DNA of 64,000 bases from Bombella pollinis (lineage in GTDB: Bacteria > Pseudomonadota > Alphaproteobacteria > Acetobacterales > Acetobacteraceae). A model generated the notes under the pieces. That model was not told the origin of the DNA. It searched no databases and saw nothing but the letters and a program-made list of their open reading frames with translations. Of the stretch, positions 17,258-26,163 are shown piece by piece. Within the stretch, counting starts at the first letter, position 1. Each line of letters starts with the position of its first letter. Location: assembly GCF_026385485.1 (NCBI RefSeq), contig NZ_JANIDX010000004.1, positions 62,001 to 126,000 on the forward strand. Direction: 5' to 3'. A program made the translations under genes and the position numbers.

Positions 17258-18814
17258 TTAGCGTTTTAAGCGTTGGAGGAGACGTGCGCGTAGCTCGGTG
17301 AGGTTTAAAACACCGAGGAGAAGGAGCAACCCCCCATAAAGGGCCGCACTGCTGCTGATGAGCAGCATCAACATCCCTAATTTGGGTAGGGCATGCCAGT
17401 TGGGGAGGTTAGGGGTAAAGAGGGCGGCTCCACCCCATGCCCACAGCCCCATCAGCACGCCTGCCCCTAGGATACGCCCCGCGCGCGTCAGGCTTGTCAT
17501 GGTGGGGCGGAAGGAGTCTCGCCGCCATAACATCCAGCCGAGGGCGAGCATATTCACGAGTGCGGCTAAGGTGCTGGCAAGGGGCGGGGCAAGATGAGCT
17601 AATGTGCGGTAAAGGAGGAGATTGAGGGCGAGATTGAGCCCTAGCGTGACGAAACCGATACGCACAGGCGTTGTGGTATCGCCCTCAGCAAAAAAGGCCG
17701 GGGCTAATAATTTCACGATGATAAAAGCGGGCAGGCCAAGCGCATACATACGCAAAGCCGCTGCGGAGTTGTGAACATCACGGGGGGTGAAGTGCCCATA
17801 GCCAAATAGGGTTGCCATAATTTCTGGGGCGAGGCTGAATAGGCCAATCATTGCCGGTAGGCTAAGGAGCAGCGCGTAATCCAGAGCGCGGTTAAGGCTT
17901 GCTTGGAGGGCGGGGCGGTCATTGGCGGTGATATGGCGTGTAAAGAGGGGGAGAAGCGTTGTGCCTAACGCCGCCCCTAAGACGCCTAAAGGCAGCTGAT
18001 TAACGCGGTCAGCAAAATAGAGCCACGAGATAGAGCCTGTGGGTAATAAGGTGGCGATGATGGTATCAATCGTGAGGTTGATTTGCGTTACGCCAGAGCC
18101 AATAAGCCCCGGCATCATACGGCGGAGTAAGCGTTTTATGTCGGCTGAAAGAGTGGGGCGGACCAAAGGGGGCATGACCCCGGCGCGTTTAGCGGCCCAT
18201 AAAAGGCCAGCGAGTTGGACAATACCAGAGAGGGTAATGCCCCAAGCACTGGCTGGGGCGACGCTATGTTGCCCGCAATAAGCCCCGACTAAGATGGCCG
18301 CAATCCCAACAATATTGAAGCTGATATAAGCAGCAGAGGCCGCCGCAAAATGGCTGCGTGCATTGAGGATGCCCGCCACAAGGGCCGCGCCGCAAATCAG
18401 CACCGTATAGGGCATTGTAATGCGCGTGAGCTGGACTGCGAGGGTGAAACGCTCTGCCCCAGAATGGCGGAAGCCGGGGGCGATGAGGTCAATCACCCAT
18501 GGCATGAAGATTTCAGCAAGGAGGGTGAGGAAGGTGAGCCATAGCAGCAATAAAGAGAAGGCTTGCCCTGCGAGTAAGAGAGCTTGCTTGCGGCCCTGCT
18601 CCTCATAACGTGCGGTAAAGAGCGGCACAAAGGCTGCGTTAAGCGCGCCCTCGCCAAATAAGCGGCGGAACATATTGGGCAGGCGGAAGGCGATTTGATA
18701 CGCATCTTGCACCGCTCCCGCACCGAGGAACATAGCAAGGAGCTGGTCTCGCACAAGGCCGAGCAGGCGGGAGAGCATGGTCCACCCGCCAACAGTGAGG
18801 AGGTTCCGCAGCAT
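17258..18814 (-). CDS. murJ: Lipid II flippase MurJ
   Basis: The 518-residue polytopic membrane protein has about 14 hydrophobic helices. MurJ moves lipid II across the inner membrane for peptidoglycan synthesis. The N-terminus carries the conserved GGWTMLSRLLGLVRDQLLA and PNMFRRLFGEGALNAAFVP segments of the MviN family, and the central loop contains the RRMMPGLIGSGVTQIN region. The start at 18814 lies 3 bases after the glutathione peroxidase gene stop, so the two are probably co-transcribed. Identity is secure from these segments. Confidence 0.96.
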   Translation of the reverse strand: MLRNLLTVGGWTMLSRLLGLVRDQLLAMFLGAGAVQDAYQIAFRLPNMFRRLFGEGALNAAFVPLFTARYEEQGRKQALLLAGQAFSLLLLWLTFLTLLAEIFMPWVIDLIAPGFRHSGAERFTLAVQLTRITMPYTVLICGAALVAGILNARSHFAAASAAYISFNIVGIAAILVGAYCGQHSVAPASAWGITLSGIVQLAGLLWAAKRAGVMPPLVRPTLSADIKRLLRRMMPGLIGSGVTQINLTIDTIIATLLPTGSISWLYFADRVNQLPLGVLGAALGTTLLPLFTRHITANDRPALQASLNRALDYALLLSLPAMIGLFSLAPEIMATLFGYGHFTPRDVHNSAAALRMYALGLPAFIIVKLLAPAFFAEGDTTTPVRIGFVTLGLNLALNLLLYRTLAHLAPPLASTLAALVNMLALGWMLWRRDSFRPTMTSLTRAGRILGAGVLMGLWAWGGAALFTPNLPNWHALPKLGMLMLLISSSAALYGGLLLLLGVLNLTELRARLLQRLKR

Positions 18815-18817
18815 AAA

Positions 18818-19315
18818 TTAGCGGCGTTGTGCGCTTACCCGTTGGATTTCCTCCAACAGACGGGGGGCATGCGGGGGTGTGAGGGGGGTGAACCAGCGTT
18901 GTAAATGCCCCTCCCGATTGATAAGATATTTATAGAAGTTCCAACGCGGGCGGGAGAGGAAGCCGCCCTCCTTTGCTAACCATTGAAAGAGCGGAATCGC
19001 CGCATGTCCCTTGACGATGGATCGCGCGGCAAGGGGGAAACTCACACCATAACGCCGTTGGCAGAATTGCTTAATCTGCCCTGAATCCCCCGGTTCTTGC
19101 TGGCCAAAATCATTACTGGGAACGCCTAAGATGATAAGTCCATCCGGAGTAGAATGACCCATCTCCCGCCAGAGTTGTTGGAGGCCCTCATATTGCTTGG
19201 TAAAACCACATTCTGATGCTGTATTGACGATTAAAACCGGACGCCCCCGCCATTGTGAGAGGTCAATCTCTCCCCCTTCAAGCGCGGGTAGTTTGAAATC
19301 ATACAGGCTGGTCAT
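18818..19315 (-). CDS. Glutathione peroxidase family thiol peroxidase
   Basis: The protein is 165 residues from the ATG at 19315, with AGGA about 10 bases upstream; a start eight codons earlier adds an unrelated leader. The peroxidatic residue is Cys36 in NTASECGFTKQYEGLQ, an ordinary cysteine and not selenocysteine. The family Gln appears in SNDFGQQEPG, and the Trp/Asn pair in RWNFYKYLI. Bacterial members mostly use thioredoxin to reduce hydrogen peroxide and lipid hydroperoxides in the cytoplasm. It lies between gpsA and murJ, all on the minus strand. The true reductant is inferred. Confidence 0.93.
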   Translation of the reverse strand: MTSLYDFKLPALEGGEIDLSQWRGRPVLIVNTASECGFTKQYEGLQQLWREMGHSTPDGLIILGVPSNDFGQQEPGDSGQIKQFCQRRYGVSFPLAARSIVKGHAAIPLFQWLAKEGGFLSRPRWNFYKYLINREGHLQRWFTPLTPPHAPRLLEEIQRVSAQRR

Positions 19316-19371
19316 GAGGGTATATCCTGAAAGCAGCATAAGGCCATAAGAGCCGGACTCGGGGCGGCATA

Positions 19372-20343
19372 TTATTCAAAACAAGGAGGACGGTCCAATA
19401 ATTCATCACGGGCTTGATGGGGGGTCAGCTCCCCAGAGAGTAAGCGGGTGATGACATTAATAATGGGCGTATCAATTTCAAAACGGCGGCCAAGTTCGCG
19501 TAGGGTTGGGGCGGTGAGAACGCCTTCTGCCACTGTATTGCGGCGGGCGAGGATGTCGTCAATATTCTCGCCCTTACCCATTGCCACACCAAGGCTATAA
19601 TTGCGTGAGCCCGCTCCCGTGGCAGTGAGGATGAGGTCTCCCATCCCAGCGAGGCCGTACATAGTGCGCCCTTGCCCGCCCATAGCTTCGACAAGGCGGG
19701 CGGTCTCGGCTAAAGCACGGGTAATGATGGCAGCACGGGCATTTTCTCCCATGCCTGCCCCCACACTAATGCCCGCCCCAATGGCGATGACATTTTTCGC
19801 AGCCCCAGCAAGTTGCACACCAAGCGGGTCCGTACTGGCATAAAGACGTAAGCTCGGTGTCGTGAGGGCCTGCGTAAGTTGTGCGCTTAAAGCGGCATCC
19901 TCTGTAGCTAGCGTGGCCGCGCTGGGCATACCTTGGGCGACTTCGATAGCAAAATTGGGACCGGATAAAACCGCAGCAGGGCGGCCGGGCATGGTTTGGG
20001 CAAGGACCTCCAGCGGGAGGAGGAAGGTGCCTTGCTCCATCCCTTTGCAGCATGTGACGACAGGGACATGAGCAGCAAGCTGCTTTTGTAGTGCAAGGCT
20101 TGTATCACGCAGCCCCTGAGTGGGGACGACCAGCAACACAATATCCGCCTCGCTAGGCAATGAGCTGGAAATTGTAACGCTCTCGGGGACGGTCACTTGG
20201 GGGAGATGCGGCATGTTACGCGTCCCTGCGGGGACGGGGGTGCGCGTCCATAAGCTGACCGTAGCAATAGGGGCGAGGCTACAGGCGAGGGCGATTCCCC
20301 ACGCTCCAGCCCCGATGACGGCAATGCGTGGCGGGGCAGTCAT
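19372..20343 (-). CDS. gpsA: NAD(P)-dependent glycerol-3-phosphate dehydrogenase
   Basis: The protein is 323 residues from the ATG at 20343, whose first bases overlap the tsaD stop (ATGA). It reduces dihydroxyacetone phosphate to sn-glycerol-3-phosphate, the backbone of phospholipids. The Rossmann motif IAVIGAGAWGIALA is at the N-terminus, followed by VPTQGLR, CCKGMEQGT and the catalytic lysine in AGAAKNVIAIGAGI. The C-terminal GLAGMGDLILTATG signature is also present. Pairing with tsaD is a standard alphaproteobacterial arrangement. A longer frame extending into tsaD was rejected because it adds a cysteine-rich tail with no family match. Confidence 0.96.
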   Translation of the reverse strand: MTAPPRIAVIGAGAWGIALACSLAPIATVSLWTRTPVPAGTRNMPHLPQVTVPESVTISSSLPSEADIVLLVVPTQGLRDTSLALQKQLAAHVPVVTCCKGMEQGTFLLPLEVLAQTMPGRPAAVLSGPNFAIEVAQGMPSAATLATEDAALSAQLTQALTTPSLRLYASTDPLGVQLAGAAKNVIAIGAGISVGAGMGENARAAIITRALAETARLVEAMGGQGRTMYGLAGMGDLILTATGAGSRNYSLGVAMGKGENIDDILARRNTVAEGVLTAPTLRELGRRFEIDTPIINVITRLLSGELTPHQARDELLDRPPCFE

Positions 20344-21455
20344 GATGATGGCTCCATTAACGAGGGGGAGGTTGAAGCAGAAGGATGAGCAGAAGGCGCA
20401 CAGCGTTCGCTTAACGGCCAACGAGGGCGTGGGGCAAGGGCAATATCACCGGGTTGCTCACCTTGATATAGGCGTTCCAAAGCGGCCCAGCCAATCATGG
20501 CTGCATTATCGGTGCAGAAGCGCAAAGGCGGGGCAAGGAAGGCGATATGATGCTCTTGTGCAATGTTCTCTAAGCGTTGGCGCAGCGTTTGATTCGCAGC
20601 CACCCCACCCGCTACGACCAAAGCCGTGACAGGTGGGACCATAGCGAGAGCTTGCTTTACACGGTCTGTCATTACATCAGCGACAGCTTGCTGAAAGGAT
20701 GCGGCAAGGTCTGCGGCGATGTGTCGAGGCAGAGCCTCTCGGCCAAAGGGTTCAAGATGGCGGGAGACGGCTGTTTTAAGCCCGGAGAAGGAGAAGTCAC
20801 AGCCGGGGCGACCTTTGAGCGGGCGGGGCAGGGTGTAAGCGCGGGGGTTACCCTCTTTTGCCAGTGCCTCCAAAGCGGGGCCGCCGGGCCAGCCAAGGCC
20901 AAGCATCTTTGCAACTTTATCGAAGGCTTCCCCCGCAGAATCATCAATCGTACCGCCAAGACGGCGATATTGGCCGACGCCTTCCACAAGGATGCATTGG
21001 CAATGCCCCCCAGAGACTAACAAGGCTAAGTAAGGGAAGTTTGGTGCGGTTTCTTCTGGGCGGAGAGAGGCCGGTAGGCGTGGTGTGAGGATGTGCGCTT
21101 CAATATGATTAATGCCCATAAAGGGCTTCCCGCGCGCCATGGCTAGCCCCTTGGCGTAAGAGCTACCAACAATCAAACCGCCAATTAAACCGGGGCCTGT
21201 CGTGGCGGCAAAAAGGGCAATATCGCTAAGGGCTAGCCCTGCACGCTCTAAGGTGAGGTCCACAAGGCTGGGCAAAGCTTTAAGATGGGCACGGGCGGCA
21301 ATTTCCGGCACGACCCCCCCTAAGGCTGCGTGGTCCTCTTGCGAGAGGACGCTTTCCCCCAACAAGGTGCCATGACTATCGAGAATCGCGCAGGCGGTAT
21401 CATCGCAGGAGGTCTCAATAGCTAAGAGGGGGGTGAGGGAGGATAGGTCGGACAT
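20340..21455 (-). CDS. tsaD: tRNA N6-threonylcarbamoyladenosine transferase TsaD
   Basis: The 371-residue protein transfers the threonylcarbamoyl group to A37 of ANN-decoding tRNAs. It has the ASKHA-fold N-terminus LAIETSCDDTACAI, the metal-binding GINHIEAHI motif (HxxxH), LVSGGHCQ, and the GGTIDDSAGEAFDKVAKMLGL segment typical of bacterial TsaD. The start at 21455 is followed directly by the family motif. It is divergent from hemC with a 69-base gap and is coupled to gpsA by an ATGA overlap. The C-terminus (PSASTSPSLMEPSS) is a poorly conserved tail. Confidence 0.96.
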   Translation of the reverse strand: MSDLSSLTPLLAIETSCDDTACAILDSHGTLLGESVLSQEDHAALGGVVPEIAARAHLKALPSLVDLTLERAGLALSDIALFAATTGPGLIGGLIVGSSYAKGLAMARGKPFMGINHIEAHILTPRLPASLRPEETAPNFPYLALLVSGGHCQCILVEGVGQYRRLGGTIDDSAGEAFDKVAKMLGLGWPGGPALEALAKEGNPRAYTLPRPLKGRPGCDFSFSGLKTAVSRHLEPFGREALPRHIAADLAASFQQAVADVMTDRVKQALAMVPPVTALVVAGGVAANQTLRQRLENIAQEHHIAFLAPPLRFCTDNAAMIGWAALERLYQGEQPGDIALAPRPRWPLSERCAPSAHPSASTSPSLMEPSS

Positions 21456-21524
21456 AGTGCCTTATTATGCCGGATTCTCCAGAAGCATGACACCCCTTAG
21501 AAAATCGGTTATGGAGGGCAGACC

Positions 21525-22574
21525 ATGAATGCTTCTTCTTTTTCTTCCGCTTCGCTCCAAAAGGTCGCTGCTGAGGCAGCGCGCCGTTCGCACGCGCAAA
21601 CCCCGCCGGACCGCCGTAAACTCCCCTTACGAGTGGGGACGCGGGCATCCCCACTGGCCCTTGTGCAAACGCGGCATTTTTTAACGCGGCTAACGCGATT
21701 TTGCCCCGTATTGCGGGATATGGGGGCTTTTAAAGAGGAGCAGATGCAAACCTCTGGCGACCTGAATCTAAAAGACAGGCTCGCTGAGATTGGCGGAAAA
21801 GGGCTGTTCTCTAAGGAAATTCATGAGCTTCTCGCTGTCGGTGGGATTGATTTTGCCGTCCATAGTCTCAAAGACCTTGAGACGCATCTCCCGCCGGGGC
21901 TTGTGCTAGCTTGTACGATGAAGCGTGAAGATGCGCGCGATGTCCTCATGCTACGTAAGCGTGGGGTAAAGGTGGACCCGGCCAAGCCGTTTGATTGCCT
22001 GCCAGAAGGGGCCTTAGTGGGCTGTGCGTCTGTACGGCGGCAGGCGCAGATGCTCCATGTACGGCCAGACCTCCGCTTCACCCTTCTGCGTGGAAATGTG
22101 CAGACTCGCTTGGATAAGCTGGGTGCGGGGCAATGTGATGCCACCTTGTTGGCTTATGCGGGGCTAAAACGGTTAGGCATGGAGGACCGGATTGATGTTC
22201 CTCTCTCCCCCGAGGTGATGTTGCCTGCCTCTGGCCAAGGGATTGTCGGCGTTACCGTGCGCGAGAGCGATCATGAATTACGGGAGCTTCTCTCAGCTAT
22301 TGAGGACCCGGAGGCCCGCGCTGTTGCAACGGCTGAGCGTGCTTTATTGGCAGAGCTTGATGGCTCGTGCCGGACCCCGATTGGGGGTTATGCCCAGTTG
22401 AAAGAAGGGCGGTTGCATCTCTCTGGCCTTGTGGCGAGTGAGGATGGCACCTTCTTGCTACGGCGTGAGTATGAGGGCCTCCCAGAGGATGCCGCGCGGA
22501 TGGGGTATGAGCTTGCTTGTGAGTTAAGGCGCGATACACCACCGGCGATTTTTGCAAAGATTGTCCAATCATAA
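21525..22574 (+). CDS. hemC: Hydroxymethylbilane synthase (porphobilinogen deaminase)
   Basis: The 349-residue enzyme polymerises four porphobilinogens into hydroxymethylbilane. The catalytic core starts at about residue 35 with RVGTRASPLALVQT, then has LNLKDRLAEIGGKGLFSKEI and VHSLKDLET. The dipyrromethane cofactor cysteine is in ELDGSCRTPIGGY. About 33 Ser/Ala/Arg-rich residues precede the core, longer than usual. The start at 21525 is supported by GGAGGGC six bases upstream, and no later ATG fits the fold. hemD follows after 2 bases, so the two form an operon. Confidence 0.96.
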   Translation: MNASSFSSASLQKVAAEAARRSHAQTPPDRRKLPLRVGTRASPLALVQTRHFLTRLTRFCPVLRDMGAFKEEQMQTSGDLNLKDRLAEIGGKGLFSKEIHELLAVGGIDFAVHSLKDLETHLPPGLVLACTMKREDARDVLMLRKRGVKVDPAKPFDCLPEGALVGCASVRRQAQMLHVRPDLRFTLLRGNVQTRLDKLGAGQCDATLLAYAGLKRLGMEDRIDVPLSPEVMLPASGQGIVGVTVRESDHELRELLSAIEDPEARAVATAERALLAELDGSCRTPIGGYAQLKEGRLHLSGLVASEDGTFLLRREYEGLPEDAARMGYELACELRRDTPPAIFAKIVQS

Positions 22575-22576
22575 AG

Positions 22577-23260
22577 ATGATGCGCCGGGTTGTTCTTATC
22601 ACCCGGCCAGAGCCGGGCTTGCGGGAGACGCTTGCGCGTGTGCAGGCACAAGGTTGGCACGGTGTGGCAAGCCCTGTGATGCACATACAGCCCACCCCGC
22701 CTATTGCTGATTATCCCTGTCAGGCGATGTTGGTGACGAGTCGGCAGGCCCTCCCTTTTTTGGCGCATCAGAATCGAGAGCGTTTGGTCCTGACTGTGGG
22801 GGACGCCACAGCGCGTCATGCGCGGGCGATGGGCTTTCAGTATGTCGAGGCCGCAAGTGGTGACCAAGAAGCGTTAGAGACTCTTTGCCAACAAAAAGGC
22901 TTGCGCGGGCCGAGCCTTGTTTTGGCATGTGGACGTGGGCGTGATGGCCAGCTTTATGGGGCAGGGCTAGTGCAGTCCTTGGGGGTGCAACGGCTCGAGG
23001 CGTATCATGTGCGGCCGATTCCGTCTTTAAGTGATGCAGCCCTGAGGGCTCTTGCTCATGATGAAGTAGCGGCCATCTTCTTTTATTCGCGTGAGACGGT
23101 AACGCTTTTTATGGAGCTCTGCCCCGCAGAGCTACGCGCTGTATTACGCCATTGCCGTGCGCTTTGCTTGTCGGAGGCCATCGCAGCCCATGCCCGAAGC
23201 TATGATATATGGGGCGAGGTGGAGTTTGGGCCTCCTCTTACCCTTTTGAGCCACATATAG
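22577..23260 (+). CDS. hemD: Uroporphyrinogen-III synthase
   Basis: The 227-residue protein cyclises hydroxymethylbilane with inversion of ring D. The family has low sequence conservation, but the N-terminus VVLITRPEPGLRETLARVQAQG is typical, as are TSRQALPFL, the VGDATARHARAMGF turn and the late IFFYSRETVTLFMEL segment. The call is reinforced by position two bases after hemC, the usual hemC-hemD operon. It ends 48 bases before the convergent secB gene with no strong terminator visible between them. Confidence 0.93.
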   Translation: MMRRVVLITRPEPGLRETLARVQAQGWHGVASPVMHIQPTPPIADYPCQAMLVTSRQALPFLAHQNRERLVLTVGDATARHARAMGFQYVEAASGDQEALETLCQQKGLRGPSLVLACGRGRDGQLYGAGLVQSLGVQRLEAYHVRPIPSLSDAALRALAHDEVAAIFFYSRETVTLFMELCPAELRAVLRHCRALCLSEAIAAHARSYDIWGEVEFGPPLTLLSHI

Positions 23261-23308
23261 CGGCTATGGAGGGTAAAAGGAGGCCAAGAGGCTATAGGCC
23301 TTCGGTGA

Positions 23309-23827
23309 TTATGCTTCGCCTTCTGGCTCGGGGAAGTTTTGTTCCTGCTTTGCTTGCCATAGGGCTGCGAAATCAATCGGCTGGAGAACAACTGGAGGGA
23401 AGCCCCCATCACGGGTTACATCACTGATGATGGCGCGGGCGAAGGGGAAGAGCAAACGAGGGATTTCAACCAACAGAATCGGCTCAATCAGCTCTTGGGG
23501 TGGGTTCTCTAACGTGATGATGGCGGCATAGGAGAGCTCTGCAATAAAGACGACAGGACCAGCCGTTTGCTCACCCTCAGCAGGGGCCTCGGTGGCTTCT
23601 GCACGGATGATGAGCGTGACCTCATAGATGGATTGCTCTTCCTCAATTCGGCTGGCTTGGACATCAATATTCACACCTACTTGCGGTGGTGCTTGGAGGG
23701 AAGCAAAGGTCGCTGCCCCGCGGGGGACTTCAAAAGAGAGGTCCTTTGTATATTGCAGATTAATGGCCAAAGGCAGGGCTGGCGGGGTGTTATCTTGTGC
23801 AGCGGTCGGGCCGTTAGAAGCTGACAT
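23309..23827 (-). CDS. secB: Protein-export chaperone SecB
   Basis: The protein is 172 residues from the ATG at 23827, with AAGG about 9 bases upstream. SecB keeps precursors unfolded and delivers them to SecA for export. The fold begins at about residue 17 with LAINLQYTKDLSFEVP. It contains the VNIDVQASRIEE and YEVTLIIRAEA strands, and EIPRLLFPFARAIISDVTRDGGFPPVVL-type conserved segments near the C-terminus. The acidic tail EPEGEA is usual. It is divergent from the Tim44 gene across a 330-base region in which I saw no clear regulatory site. Confidence 0.95.
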   Translation of the reverse strand: MSASNGPTAAQDNTPPALPLAINLQYTKDLSFEVPRGAATFASLQAPPQVGVNIDVQASRIEEEQSIYEVTLIIRAEATEAPAEGEQTAGPVVFIAELSYAAIITLENPPQELIEPILLVEIPRLLFPFARAIISDVTRDGGFPPVVLQPIDFAALWQAKQEQNFPEPEGEA

Positions 23828-24157
23828 GGGGGTCATCCTTGCATGATGTAGAGAGTAGGTTCGTAAAAATGATGTAAGCATACTGTAGTGAAGTGACCTT
23901 CACCATGGGCAGAGGCGTCTATCTTCTTTTGCCGGTAGCATGTCTTGGAGACAGGGCCAAGCGAGGGAAACATCTTTTATCGGGGCTCCGATATGTTTAT
24001 TTAGCGGGGGTAAAAGCATCTCCTTTATATATGCATCATTTACGGGGATGTAATAGAGGCACTTGAGATTGTGGCGGGGGCGTCCTACCTTTGAGCTATT
24101 GTTGGGTGGGGGTGTTGAGGCTCCTTCCTTATTAGGATGAATAATTTAGGACATAAA

Positions 24158-24853
24158 ATGGCGGACTTCCCTTGGGACATTGTGATGTGGGCCGTGTTGG
24201 CTGTCATTATTGGCAGCGCCGTGTTTTTCGTATTAGGGCGGCGTATAGGGGCGCAGGCCTTCCGGCGGGAGACCATCTCCTCGCCCCGTCCGGCGCAGCT
24301 TCCTAAGCAACCGGGTGCGACAGATGCCCTCAAGCCGCCACCATTACCAAAGAGCGTAGGGCTAGAGCAAAAGGCAACAGAGTACGGCCTCCCAGCGGAG
24401 GGAACAGCTCTTGCACAATCTCTGGCGCGAGTCGGTAGCGTAGTGAATGGCTTCTCAGCAGATTATTTTCTTAAAAATGCGGAAGATATGTTTGCGCGCA
24501 CCGTTAAAGCCTTTGCCTGTGCTGATAAAGCTGTGTTGAAGTCTGTGCTTGCTCCTGCGGTTTTAGAGTCTTTTACAAAGGTTTTGGATGAGCGTGCCGA
24601 GCGGCATGAGCGTGTGCATCTGGAGCTAAGGCAGATTGAGCGGCTGGATTATGTCTCCATTACTGGTGTGGAGGTAGGGGAAGGCCCGTGCCAGATAGGG
24701 GTAAGAATTGTCTCATGGCAGGTGAGTTATTGCCGCGATGAGAAGGATGTTATCGTAGAGGGAACAGAAGCTCTCACGGAGTTCCGTGACCGTTGGGTGT
24801 TTGAGCCTAAAGTGAATGGGCAATGGATGATTGTTGCTACACAAGCTGACTAA
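24158..24853 (+). CDS. Membrane-anchored Tim44 domain protein
   Basis: The protein is 231 residues from the ATG at 24158, which has AGGA six bases upstream; an ATG at 24137 has no correctly spaced site. A single N-terminal helix (WDIVMWAVLAVIIGSAVFFVL) is followed by a Pro/Lys-rich linker and a C-terminal Tim44 domain of about 150 residues (FSADYFLKNAEDMF at its start, ending FEPKVNGQWMIVATQAD). This matches the bacterial Tim44 homologue (TimA type) found beside secB and mltA in alphaproteobacteria. The mitochondrial counterpart docks the import motor; the bacterial function is unresolved, but location next to secB suggests envelope biogenesis. Confidence 0.88.
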   Translation: MADFPWDIVMWAVLAVIIGSAVFFVLGRRIGAQAFRRETISSPRPAQLPKQPGATDALKPPPLPKSVGLEQKATEYGLPAEGTALAQSLARVGSVVNGFSADYFLKNAEDMFARTVKAFACADKAVLKSVLAPAVLESFTKVLDERAERHERVHLELRQIERLDYVSITGVEVGEGPCQIGVRIVSWQVSYCRDEKDVIVEGTEALTEFRDRWVFEPKVNGQWMIVATQAD

Positions 24854-24939
24854 GAGGTTCCTTCTGCGCTAAAGGGCCTCCCTGCGGGGCGTAATGCTAA
24901 GAAACTAGCGTCTATTAGACTGGGTTATGGTGTGTTCGT

Positions 24940-26163
24940 ATGGCAAAGCATTATTCTCCGTTAGTATGTTTGGTAATGGTCCCACTTTGCATAGCACTAG
25001 CGGGGTGTATGCCGGGTTTGCCTTCTGCGCAGATGGATGTAAAACCCGCCGATTATAGCCAGCTCTCCGGTTGGGAGCGGGAGGATCATCTCCAGCTTTT
25101 TAAGATGCTAGCGGAGGAATGTCAGCGTATAGACCACCTACCTGCCGGGACGTTCCTTGGTGGGGCGAGTACGTTGCCGTCTGGTAAGAATGTGGAGGAA
25201 TGGAAGGGTGTTTGTACCGCTGTAAAAACGGGGGCAGTCGACCAGCCAGCGCAGGCACGGCAGTTCTTTGAGGCATGGTTTCAGCCTTACCTGATTACAA
25301 AACAGGCTTTCTATACTGGGTATTATGATCCAGAGGTCCCCGCATCCCTTACAAAAGGGGGAGAGTATCAGGTTCCGCTCTATCGCCGTCCAGCGGATTT
25401 GCTTCATGGTCGTAATGCGGCAGGTGAGTTAGAGTTCGGCCACTGGGTTGATGCTGTTTTCCGCCCGTATGATGACCGCGCCACGATTAATGCAGGTTCG
25501 TTAGAGGGAAAAGGATTGGAACTTGCATGGTTGAAAAGCCCTGTGGACCTTCTTTTTCTACAAACGCAAGGCTCTGGCCGTTTGAGACTACCTGATGGTG
25601 GGGAGTTATTTGTCGGATATGATGGGCGCAATGGTCGGCCTTATGTCCCAGTCGGTCGTATTTTAGTGCGCCGTGGCGCGATGCGTGCAGAAGATGTTAG
25701 CGTCAAAACCATCCGGGCATGGTTGGAGACTCATCCAGACCAAGTAAAATCGGTCTTAGAATCCAATCCAAGCTACGTCTTTTTCCGTTCGGTGGAGCGT
25801 AAAGCGGGGGAAGGACCTGTAGGCGGATTTGGTATTGCTCTGCAAGCACAACGCTCTTTGGCTATTGATAGGCATTTTGTAAGTTATGGTATGCCCGTTT
25901 GGGTGGAGATAAATGATAAAGGCCGTGATGGGCAGGCTGTTTCATGGGCGCATATGACCTTTGCTCAAGATTCGGGGAGCGATATACGCGGGGCAGGTCG
26001 TGGGGACCTCTTCCTTGGGGAAGGGGAGAAAGCTGCCACGATTGCAGGGGATATGAAGGTATATGGCCGGATGTTTGTCTTAGCCCCGCGCCTCTCTTTG
26101 CCTAACGCACCGAATGTGGGTGCTAGCACAGCCTCTGCCAGCGGGGGACAGACGGCCAAATGA
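24940..26163 (+). CDS. mltA: Membrane-bound lytic murein transglycosylase A
   Basis: The 407-residue lipoprotein cleaves the MurNAc-GlcNAc bond of peptidoglycan. A signal peptide ends in the lipobox LAGC with Cys23. The MltA domain shows FYTGYYDPEVPAS, LLFLQTQGSGRLRLPDG and the C-terminal 3D domain FAQDSGSDIRGAGRGDLFLG with its catalytic-region aspartates. The end overlaps the methyltransferase start by four bases (ATGA). The upstream Tim44 gene is 86 bases away on the same strand. Length and motifs are normal. Confidence 0.95.
   Translation: MAKHYSPLVCLVMVPLCIALAGCMPGLPSAQMDVKPADYSQLSGWEREDHLQLFKMLAEECQRIDHLPAGTFLGGASTLPSGKNVEEWKGVCTAVKTGAVDQPAQARQFFEAWFQPYLITKQAFYTGYYDPEVPASLTKGGEYQVPLYRRPADLLHGRNAAGELEFGHWVDAVFRPYDDRATINAGSLEGKGLELAWLKSPVDLLFLQTQGSGRLRLPDGGELFVGYDGRNGRPYVPVGRILVRRGAMRAEDVSVKTIRAWLETHPDQVKSVLESNPSYVFFRSVERKAGEGPVGGFGIALQAQRSLAIDRHFVSYGMPVWVEINDKGRDGQAVSWAHMTFAQDSGSDIRGAGRGDLFLGEGEKAATIAGDMKVYGRMFVLAPRLSLPNAPNVGASTASASGGQTAK

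Noticed and set aside
19206..19210. Possible selenocysteine glutathione peroxidase
   Set aside because: The peroxidatic codon encodes cysteine and no TGA is present there.
20120..20629. A 169-codon plus-strand open frame over gpsA and tsaD
   Set aside because: It is antisense to two well-supported genes and has no family signature.
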